This document shows positions 62,601 to 64,000 of a stretch of 64,000 nucleotides of DNA, piece after piece. How positions within the stretch are numbered: position 1 is the stretch's first letter; each line of letters opens with the position of its first letter. The DNA comes from Doryteuthis pealeii. Taxonomy: Eukaryota; Mollusca; Cephalopoda; Myopsida; Loliginidae. The translations under genes and the position numbers were made by a program. The notes beneath the pieces were generated by a model. The model saw only the letters and a list, made by a program, of their open reading frames with translations. It ran no database searches and was not told where the DNA came from. The stretch lies in contig CM042152.1 of the NCBI GenBank assembly GCA_023376005.1, forward strand, positions 82,690,969-82,754,968, given 5' to 3'.

Positions 62601-63605
62601 AAAGTTTAGCAAGGAAAGACGGGGGTGATGGAAGAGGGAGCTTCAGCTGTTATATTTTTCGATTATACCCCTCTCTGTTTCAAATCATTTTATCTGCATT
62701 CTTATTTAGTTTCTTTAGACTTTCTAATTTAATATAACATTTTATGACATTAACACTTGCACTCGGAAGGTGCATATATTTTCTAGTAAATATAATTATT
62801 ATATTAAAGTTATAATAAAATATTATAAAGTTATTATTATAATGTTATTTAATTTAATTAATTTAATTATTTAATTTATTTTCCTGCTAATACTGCAAAG
62901 AAAGGTGGGCATCACACTAAATTTGTGCCTTCTGCCTCCATCATGCAGAGCACAACCAATCTTAGGTTGCTTAGGTTTTACGGCATGTCAACCCTTGTTG
63001 GGTCATTTTATGCCAAAGTCGTTTTTGTTTTATTCATTAAAATATATATATCCTTAAGCATTACAGGTTACCACTCACGGCCAACAGGTGGCCCCATTGA
63101 GTGGGGGGGGGGGTCTTACCCCTCCGCAGAGGTACAGTCGGTGTATTCTAAAGTCCCAGATGACAGGGCTGGACACAATGATGATGAATGAAACAATTAT
63201 CGCTTAGAGTAACTATTCATAATACAAGCGCCTGTCAGTAGATTCAAGCAACAAATTTCCTTCTAGAAAATATGAAAGATGTGGTCTGTGGTGTTCAGAC
63301 ATCGAGAACAAAATTGCAAATGGCTACCACTATGACTATTATATTGAATATCTGAACAAAGGTAGATCACCCTGTTCAGCCTAGACACAGGGGAAGATAA
63401 CTCTATTTTACTTACACATCTACTACATTGATGGAAGCGTCTACTTACCTCACCATAATCCACGCCTTGAAAATCCAGATTTTCTGGGATGGTCAAAAAG
63501 AGTTTTGTGTCATAAGCAGGTTCTTTTTTATTGTGAACAGTAAACTGAATTTGTAAGGAATTGGTTTCTTTGTTATTGAGAATGTAAGGACCCTTTTTAT
63601 TGACT
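32848..63605 (-). CDS. Integrin alpha subunit, 3' part (12 coding exons, 5' end outside window)
   Basis: Cell-surface receptor heavy chain that pairs with a beta subunit to bind extracellular matrix. Exons 63449-63605, 61619-61785, 58358-58441, 56881-56983, 55223-55342, 54108-54167, 52239-52277, 48091-48207, 36735-36851, 35318-35425, 33694-33819 and 32848-32916 join in frame to about 422 residues. In order they give calf-1 (with a CDRLGNPF motif), calf-2 (DIGPAVNHTYE, GPGAVPTSRLTIKWPYELK), a furin-type RRKRR site, the three-cysteine CNAGARCYNIEC segment, RARLWESTLLE, a 24-residue membrane helix and the tail CGFFKRRSRDQLKAYNVIVE plus KK. The tail carries the GFFKR motif that defines integrin alpha chains. 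VVYSGEVRGESAI and RARLWEST resemble laminin-binding alpha3/6/7 and PS1-like chains most. The beta-propeller and thigh domains must be encoded beyond 63605. No stops or frameshifts were found. Confidence 0.95.
33100..33610. other. GC-richer segment in intron 11 (between exons 11 and 12), unclassified
   Basis: More balanced composition than its surroundings. It includes a G-run at 33139-33148, a segment gaagccggttcgactctaggtcagtcc that recalls a tRNA box B, and overlapping ORFs on both strands without recognised content. It is likely an interspersed repeat; the neighbouring 32955-33085 is shared with 22005-22135. Confidence 0.35.
33694..33819 (-). CDS. Integrin alpha exon 11: end of ectodomain and transmembrane helix
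   Basis: 126 bases, phase 0 at both ends, acceptor ttttctag and donor aag|gtgagt. Encodes VVTAAIPDINIAPSESVAWW followed by VIFIAILIGLVFLICLGLLLWK. The WW-to-LWK hydrophobic run is the single membrane helix, ending one residue before the CGFFKR of the next exon. Confidence 0.95.
33868..33930 (+). mobile_element. SINE-like family A, 5' fragment
   Basis: gttttgtttaatggcatatcaacctctgtggatcatttaatgccagaaaagg matches the family start; the rest is missing. Confidence 0.6.
34004..34700 (-). pseudogene. Degenerate non-LTR retrotransposon 3' end with RNase H domain
   Basis: On the minus strand, across shifting frames, the sequence reads an RNase H-like start (SIYSAEKTAIDLSMNII), then FTWIPSHIGIQGNEKADKA, the conserved RNase H motif of I/Jockey-type LINEs. 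Closer to the end is VCPICKVQLTIKHILLNC, the C-x2-C...H...C motif near the LINE C-terminus. In-frame stops and at least two frameshifts show it is dead. It lies in the intron between integrin exons 10 and 11, on the same strand as the gene. Confidence 0.8.
34708..34945. mobile_element. TA run followed by a copy of the 14008 fold-back family
   Basis: (TA)n at 34711-34758, then tccaaaagtccagagaagaaatcttccttatgacacaag and the following sequence through gacttagagatttagcattatagtctatttcag. This copy has only one arm. Confidence 0.75.
35318..35425 (-). CDS. Integrin alpha exon 10: calf-2
   Basis: 108 bases, phase 0 at both ends, acceptor tattttag and donor gat|gtaagt. Encodes DFRSVDEVNIISSASYEITQ and a further 16 residues rich in Asp, Asn and Lys (DEDIIKQTDNSNDKYD). 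This is the membrane-proximal calf-2 strand region. Confidence 0.93.
35484..35880 (+). mobile_element. SINE-like family A copy in intron
   Basis: From ttggtttgtggcatatcaacctcagtgggtca to gcttgatgtgaccagccgattgatca, where a Helitron-like 3' end follows. Lacks the last third of the family. Confidence 0.8.
35881..35950 (+). mobile_element. Possible Helitron 3' end fragment
   Basis: aatacgcctggagggtacatattcttaCTAG followed by TATA resembles the family 3' end, with a weak hairpin. No 5' end seen; it abuts the truncated family A copy. Confidence 0.4.
35957..36380. mobile_element. Long fold-back element in intron
   Basis: tgttgaaataaataaaggaaagaa at the left is mirrored by tttcctttatttatttttcaaca at the right. 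The inner arms agtatacagaaagcggtggtcatca and tgatgatgaccgcttttctgtatgct also pair around a loop at about 36160-36180. Arms are about 200 bases each. Confidence 0.9.
36411..36680 (+). mobile_element. SINE family C with Lys-tRNA-like head
   Basis: The head ggccgagttagctcagtcggtagagcattc has box A, and ggttcctagttcgataccggtcc has box B, giving a tRNA-like cloverleaf outline. The body (tgagtagcacagggatctgtgc, ccttggtctagcg, ggctgataccgactttaggccgcc) recurs at 59510-59765. It ends in a T/A-rich tail. Not a functional tRNA: it has a long attached body and a mismatched anticodon arm. Confidence 0.85.
36735..36851 (-). CDS. Integrin alpha exon 9: calf-2 cysteine cluster
   Basis: 117 bases, phase 0 at both ends, acceptor gtatttcag and donor gag|gtgagt. 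Encodes SCNAGARCYNIECDLTNLMP and EKSAVIIIRARLWESTLLE. The three closely spaced cysteines match the conserved calf-2 pattern after the furin site, and RARLWEST matches laminin-type alpha chains. Confidence 0.96.
37038..37434 (-). mobile_element. Non-autonomous Helitron, copy 4
   Basis: On the minus strand it begins TCTATTAATAATGGAGATTC after an A and ends with cattgcccggagtgcg, a short spacer, then CTAG followed by T. It shares its ends and the 'cggaagcgaatctcc' block with 58460-58866. No coding frame. Confidence 0.85.
37462..37602 (+). mobile_element. SINE-like family A, 5' part
   Basis: ttttacggcatatcaacaatgtttaatgcc through aacctatagatgggtcccttccaggt. It stops where an ATA run and the G-rich inverted-repeat element begin. 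Confidence 0.75.
37615..38357. mobile_element. Inverted-repeat element carrying a G-rich minisatellite
   Basis: taatatagaagtgcaga at about 37619-37635 is mirrored by tctgcacttctatatta at about 38338-38355, so the G-rich block sits inside terminal inverted repeats. The outer bases are AAT/ATT runs. This looks like a non-autonomous DNA transposon whose interior has been filled by a tandem repeat. Confidence 0.65.
37676..38245. repeat. G-rich purine minisatellite, unit about 20-27 bp
   Basis: Variable units of the type ggctccaaaagagaagggaggggagg; the plus strand is almost all G and A apart from the CTCC. Many GGG tracts per unit could form G-quadruplexes on this strand, which is the template strand for the integrin gene. 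All long ORFs here on both strands (GAPKEKGG, FGAPSPPFS) are repeat translations. Confidence 0.95.
38365..38480 (-). mobile_element. Helitron-like 3' terminus next to the satellite array
   Basis: On the minus strand the hairpin CTGTGGTATATCCACAG (38375-38391) is followed by gtcccg-type spacer, CTAG (38365-38368) and T, a Helitron 3' end. The upstream body runs toward the satellite; its 5' end was not found. Confidence 0.5.
38487..47740. repeat. 144-bp satellite array, about 64 monomers, with an 11-mer higher-order repeat
   Basis: The monomer starts aaaagttcataggctgacca, goes through gatactctcatgaaatgtga and gtttatttttcaacatttgg, and ends actatgagtgtcaaatg (144 bp). Starts at 39781, 39925, 40069 and so on are exactly 144 apart. 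Three sites vary: catagRctg, acattYgg and cttattaWtctg. The combination of states repeats every 11 monomers (1584 bp) between 40501 and 42085, and the same order is found again from 45682. The first few monomers carry small deletions. The array is in the intron between integrin exons 8 and 9. Confidence 0.97.
47696..47830 (-). mobile_element. Diverged last monomer continuing into mariner-like sequence
   Basis: The last unit keeps the monomer pattern but continues past it. On the minus strand it reads WKKCVDC, a stop, then GYVEK, a stop, then further residues to EYLGQPMNFSFD. WKKCVDC...GYVEK resembles the C-terminal end of mariner-family transposases. This suggests the satellite monomer came from the end of such an element. 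Confidence 0.45.
47831..48090. other. Unique intron sequence, no element seen
   Basis: Stretch between the satellite and the donor site of exon 8. T-run at 47970-47980. Confidence 0.5.
48091..48207 (-). CDS. Integrin alpha exon 8: furin-type cleavage site
   Basis: 117 bases, phase 0 at both ends, acceptor taattgcag and donor ttg|gtaagt. Encodes RHAASKASAYSVRRKRREAE followed by PKASEISLAPKARKKSQLL. RRKRR fits the convertase site that splits many alpha chains into heavy and light chains. The exon is highly basic. Confidence 0.93.
48241..48345. repeat. GGAAAAAAAAAGAAA-type minisatellite
   Basis: Six units of roughly 15-16 bases (aaagaaaggaaaaaaa), directly upstream of the acceptor of exon 8 on the gene strand, where they form a long T/C-rich tract. 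Confidence 0.9.
48412..48770. repeat. GC-rich island ending in a tRNA-like segment, possible SINE
   Basis: gtagctccggccaatgctgggggtcc through acgggatcgacgcaatt is strikingly GC-rich for this window, and ggatcgacgc/gcgtcgatcc occur as inverted words. It ends catgtagctcagatgctatagcatag, a box A-like segment. No other copy seen here. Confidence 0.4.
48771..49459. other. Intron sequence, no element recognised
   Basis: AT-rich; short ORFs on both strands without recognised content. Confidence 0.5.
49460..50116 (+). repeat. 99-bp tandem array derived from 5S rRNA sequence
   Basis: Seven units start about 99 bases apart at 49467, 49566, 49665, 49764, 49863, 49964 and 50063. Each carries tcaaagttaagcaatattga, acctggtcagtatttggatgggtaac and catcacgtactgta. 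These follow the order of the 3' half of 5S rRNA (gaagttaagcaac, cctggtyagtacttggatgggtgac, gggtgctgta). The units lack the 5' third of 5S, so they are not functional genes. Plus strand, opposite the integrin. Confidence 0.85.
50127..50390. repeat. 42-bp minisatellite, about six units
   Basis: cataagccactcacaatagc followed by tctctcacgactgtgatcctac (42 bp) repeats between the 5S-derived array and a further 5S-like unit. Confidence 0.93.
50520..50655 (+). repeat. Separate, less decayed 5S-derived unit
   Basis: gacatcaggtactgtaaa, then tctgatcattcaagttaagcaatattgaat, then gtatttggatgggtgattgtttaggaat. The part ttggatgggtga...ggaat is closer to 5S rRNA box C and the following helix than the array units are. 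Confidence 0.75.
50795..51077. mobile_element. Long fold-back element in intron
   Basis: tatttatatttttgcttgaaggcaattacaat through gaatttcggtaaagaattattcggtgtgtag (50808-50929) is repeated inverted at 50952-51066 with few mismatches around a loop of about 25 bases. Confidence 0.92.
51258..51289. repeat. (TA)n microsatellite
   Basis: About 15 TA units. Confidence 0.95.
51487..51782. mobile_element. Cluster of aaggtgtgtcaaaa-ended elements and a TA run
   Basis: Ends aaggtgtgtcaaaaaa at 51487, 51509, 51617 and 51702, with facing ttttgacacaccttgta at about 51543 and 51737. At least two short elements are nested or in tandem. Same family as 24055 and 27197. Confidence 0.75.
52239..52277 (-). CDS. 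Integrin alpha exon 7: 39-base micro-exon
   Basis: Encodes DNPDMIIRAPRSI. It has a long T-rich tract and attataatcag acceptor, and att|gtaagt as donor. It is phase 0 at both ends and a multiple of three, so it can be included or skipped without changing the frame. It joins ASIK of exon 6 to RHAAS of exon 8. It is short and was called from splice signals and phase rather than strong homology. Confidence 0.7.
52404..53343. mobile_element. Inverted-repeat element (family E), copy 1, carrying a GAA/GA tract
   Basis: tagggtaagtcgatttttcactttttaaaaatatcaaattgtccatc at the left is mirrored by gatggacaatttgatattttaaaaaagtgaaaaatcgacctaca at the right. An internal fold-back (aaactagatcttttacttgtaccattg and its inverse at 52630-52680) is shared with the copies at 59036 and 60606. 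Those copies have no GAA tract. Confidence 0.85.
52955..53258. repeat. Purine-only GAA/GA tract, about 300 bases
   Basis: The plus strand holds only G and A over nearly 300 bases (gaagaagaagaag, gagaaaagaag and similar). The gene strand is therefore CTT-rich. The long Lys/Arg/Glu ORF on the plus strand (52814-53326) and the poly-F/S ORFs on the minus strand are artefacts. Such tracts can form triplexes. Confidence 0.97.
53640..53975. mobile_element. Interspersed repeat family D, copy 2
   Basis: attattcggactattgtc-type start, then gaccgatatgccctccggccttcttcaggtatttcttgtcgg, ending ttatccactaggccatgtgtccaa. On the minus strand the end reads as a tRNA-like head, ggacacatggcctagtggataaggtagt with box B-like gggttcaatcct. 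This suggests a SINE with an Arg-tRNA-like head. Matches 18406-18775 and 63835-64000. Confidence 0.7.
54108..54167 (-). CDS. Integrin alpha exon 6: calf-2
   Basis: 60 bases, phase 0 at both ends, acceptor tttcttcag and donor aag|gtaaaa. Encodes VMEGNVICKHPTIINPASIK. The Cys is in the position of the calf-2 cysteine that follows the LLYL strand. A 28-base A-run lies in the next intron, close to the donor. Confidence 0.9.
54290..54965. repeat. Two direct repeats of about 105 bp, 565 bp apart
   Basis: aagaagatataataaagtgt and the following 85 bases through ccaacaacacagagtatcttaaaagcat occur at about 54291-54395 and again, slightly changed, at about 54856-54960. Could be LTR ends of a short element or a local duplication. 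Confidence 0.7.
55223..55342 (-). CDS. Integrin alpha exon 5: calf-2
   Basis: 120 bases, phase 0 at both ends, acceptor ttatttccag and donor cag|gtaaat. Encodes IYNKGPGAVPTSRLTIKWPY and ELKTPEGHGKHLLYLMQSPQ. The N-x-GP...L.I.WP...LLYL pattern is conserved across integrin alpha calf-2 domains. Confidence 0.96.
55412..55950 (+). mobile_element. SINE-like family A, near full-length copy
   Basis: From ggtttggtttgttttacgcatatcaacctcag to cagtcagtgtattttaaatccccaga. Same block order as 9046-9655. Confidence 0.82.
55955..56215 (+). mobile_element. SINE family B, copy in intron
   Basis: Directly follows the family A copy. tgtccaaatcctggatgaggctgtttgcattacacatagcgctaac leads into the family body and ends ttgtgtcgcatactagttatacg. 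Confidence 0.72.
56265..56580. repeat. 56-bp minisatellite, five to six units
   Basis: gttgtagggtttcaagtattcctatctaatagaaataatttgcataca repeats with small deletions. The last units are diverged. Confidence 0.92.
56700..56850 (+). mobile_element. Diverged SINE-like family A fragment
   Basis: ataccctaacaggtaccacca and gtcacagtggtccggggagtaatggcaatgaaagggtactcccc follow the family order with many substitutions. Confidence 0.6.
56881..56983 (-). CDS. Integrin alpha exon 4: start of calf-2
   Basis: 103 bases; enters with one base completing a Gly codon, leaves in phase 0. Acceptor ttattttccag and donor gaa|gtaagt. Encodes RSSPEQVVYSGEVRGESAIE and SENDIGPAVNHTYE. Matches the conserved linker and first strand of calf-2, with a potential N-glycosylation site at NHT. 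Confidence 0.96.
57090..57560. other. GC-richer intron segment, unclassified
   Basis: More CpG than its surroundings, with a segment ggatgggagttcaatctccccaatcg that recalls a tRNA box B. Overlapping plus-strand ORFs are unrecognised. Probably an interspersed repeat, seen once here. Confidence 0.35.
57785..58190 (+). mobile_element. SINE-like family A, 5'-truncated copy
   Basis: tatttaacctatagatggaaccctaacaggtactaccactccgggtc through ccaacaggtggctcagttg and gcagttgcatattctacagccccagacga. A GT and G run at 58099-58124 interrupts it. Confidence 0.78.
58358..58441 (-). CDS. Integrin alpha exon 3: end of calf-1
   Basis: 84 bases; starts with one base completing a Thr codon, ends with two bases of a Gly codon. 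Acceptor ctttttcttgtag and donor gg|gtgagt. Encodes TSEEISVEDTTANIAIEVLI and MTDIHVTG. The alternating hydrophobic pattern and V.G ending fit the last strands of calf-1. A Helitron begins 18 bases upstream of this exon. Confidence 0.93.
58460..58866 (+). mobile_element. Non-autonomous Helitron, copy 3, abutting a splice site
   Basis: Starts TCTATTAATAATGGAGATTC after an A and ends ttgcccggagggtgtctttttattttgCTAG before T. On the gene strand its start lies only 18 bases before the exon 3 boundary. The polypyrimidine tract is left outside the element and everything upstream of it in the intron is Helitron. Same family as 37038-37434. Confidence 0.88.
59036..59787. mobile_element. Inverted-repeat element (family E), copy 2, split by a SINE
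   Basis: Left end tagggtaagttgatttctcac, right end gttccaaaatcaacctacccta. Interior ggaaatagcatcaaagatcg and cgccatatgggaga match the other copies. A family C SINE at 59510-59765 interrupts it near the right end. Confidence 0.85.
59510..59765 (+). mobile_element. SINE family C, copy inserted in family E element
   Basis: ctgtttagctcagtcggtagagagtctgacaaggaaccag is the diverged Lys-tRNA-like head. The body follows 36411-36680 closely (gagtagcacagggatctgtgcagtaaagtaaggagc). Absent from the family E copy at 60606-61060, which shows it is the younger insertion. Confidence 0.85.
59915..60225 (+). mobile_element. SINE-like family A, 3'-truncated copy
   Basis: ttttgttttacggcatatcaacctcagtgggtcatttaatgccgataaag through gcagccaccgccttctag. 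Nearly identical to the first half of 9046-9655, including aaataaatcaattcttaatg. Confidence 0.85.
60606..61060. mobile_element. Inverted-repeat element (family E), copy 3
   Basis: Left end tagggcaggttgatttttgcac, right end acagttccaaaatcgacctaccctat. Interior collinear with 59036-59787 without the SINE. No coding frame. Confidence 0.88.
61258..61375. repeat. (AAT)n microsatellite and a short repeat fragment
   Basis: (AAT)n at 61248-61276, then gatgtataagacgcagggcaa facing aagtgcgtcctatatgctgtc, a weak inverted pair that may be a decayed DNA-transposon relic. Confidence 0.5.
61619..61785 (-). CDS. Integrin alpha exon 2: calf-1
   Basis: 167 bases; phase 0 entry, leaves with two bases of a Thr codon. 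Acceptor tttctttcag and donor caac|gtatgt. Encodes SKQPVDCAAKNKTLILCDRL, GNPFLKDTTLSFKVKLQVND and PDTKSNILNLHAKIS. C...N.T.LCD.LGNP is the typical calf-1 signature. NKT is a likely glycosylation site. Confidence 0.96.
61925..62005 (+). mobile_element. SINE family B fragment
   Basis: agctcagctatccgagttcaaatcctgaacaaggttgtttgcatttcacattgcgctaatac is the head-to-body junction. A related fragment (ctaatactgcaaagaaaggtgggcatcac) lies at 62887-62915, on the other side of the Helitron. Confidence 0.55.
62165..62786 (+). mobile_element. Non-autonomous Helitron, copy 2
   Basis: Starts TCTTATTATAATGGAGATTA after an A; ends with hairpin region gcactcggaaggtgc (62759-62773), then catatattttCTAG and T. 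Collinear with copy 1 (3509-4161, inverse): both have tgcatattg/aatatgcaaatt, gcggtttac and cctctctgtttcaaatc blocks. Confidence 0.87.
62965..63175 (+). mobile_element. SINE-like family A with internal deletion
   Basis: gttttacggcatgtcaaccc and ttatgccaaag (start) are joined to ccttaagcattacaggttaccactcacggccaacaggtggcccc (end). The middle two thirds are missing. Confidence 0.78.
63449..63605 (-). CDS. Integrin alpha exon 1 in window: thigh/calf-1 boundary
   Basis: 157 bases; enters with one base completing a codon from an exon outside the window, leaves in phase 0. Acceptor tttttttcag and donor gag|gtaagt. Encodes VNKKGPYILNNKETNSLQIQ and FTVHNKKEPAYDTKLFLTIP, then ENLDFQGVDYGE. N..EPAYDTKL...P.NL.F is the conserved first half of calf-1. 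Confidence 0.95.
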
Positions 63606-63684
63606 CTGAAAAAAAAATAAAAAAAATAAAAATTTAAAAAAATAAAGAAAATAAATAAAAAATAAATAATAAGGTTTTCAAGGA

Positions 63685-63770
63685 CTGGGTTAGCTCTGTC
63701 AGTAGATCGTTCGACTAGAAACCACAAGGTTCCTAGTTCGATACCGACCCTTGCCAACTCATTTTTGTTT
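63685..63770 (+). mobile_element. SINE family C, head only
   Basis: ctgggttagctctgtcagtagatcgttcgactagaaaccacaaggttcctagttcgataccgaccc is the tRNA-like head with boxes A and B. The body is missing after ccaactca. Confidence 0.75.
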
Positions 63771-63829
63771 TTTTAATTAGATAAAGAATTCTTGATTTGA
63801 ATTTACAAAGGTCATGGAGAAAAAAGTAA

Positions 63830-64000
63830 TATTACTTGGATTATTCGGACTATTGTCCTCATCTTCATTGTTATCACTACAACATTTCGGCCGATGTGCC
63901 CTCCGGCCTTCTTCAGGTATTTCTTGTCAGACTCGGGAACTTTTATGGACTCGGGCACCTTCTTGTCATAATCGGTTTCCGAGTCCAACAAGAAATTCCT
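63830..64000. mobile_element. Interspersed repeat family D, copy 3, running off the window
   Basis: ttattcggactattgtcctcatcttcattgttatcactacaacatttcggccgatgtgccctccggccttcttcagg matches 53640-53700. Then actcgggaa...cttcttgtcataatcgg repeats partly before the edge. Confidence 0.7.

Overview
This is a eukaryotic (animal) genomic window with no prokaryotic gene structure: it is AT-rich and full of TA, CT, A and T runs, SINEs, Helitrons and fold-back elements. The only confidently recognised gene is the 3' part of an integrin alpha subunit on the minus strand. Twelve coding exons run from 63605 down to a TAA at 32848-32850. They encode about 422 residues: calf-1, calf-2, a furin-type RRKRR site, one membrane segment and a CGFFKRR cytoplasmic tail. 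All splice sites are GT/AG and the reading phase is kept across every junction, so I take the gene to be intact; its 5' part lies beyond the right edge. The calf-2 sequence looks closest to laminin-binding (alpha3/6/7, PS1-like) alpha chains. The tRNA-headed SINEs (one with a Lys-tRNA-like head), large introns and repeat load suggest a mollusc, possibly a cephalopod; that placement is inference.

Layout. 241-3086 is a minisatellite with a 32-bp unit. 3500-31000 holds no recognised host gene. It is a mosaic of Helitrons, several SINE families, a roughly 1-kb repeat present twice (about 6636-8640 and 28061-29032), LTR-retroelement remnants (degenerate pol at about 17225-17660), a hAT-type element with an exact 8-bp target duplication, fold-back elements and two weak minus-strand ORFs near 20 kb. 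31223-32032 is a piggyBac-type non-autonomous element with TTAA ends. 32848-63605 is the integrin gene.

The integrin introns are the most unusual part. The 11.2-kb intron between exons 8 and 9 (counted within this window) carries about 64 copies of a 144-bp satellite arranged in an 11-monomer higher-order repeat, probably derived from the end of a mariner-like transposon. It also carries a G-rich purine minisatellite enclosed by terminal inverted repeats. The intron between exons 7 and 8 carries a tandem array that looks derived from 5S rRNA. The intron between exons 6 and 7 carries a long GAA/GA tract inside another inverted-repeat element. A Helitron ends 18 bases from the 3' splice site of one exon and probably supplies its branch point.
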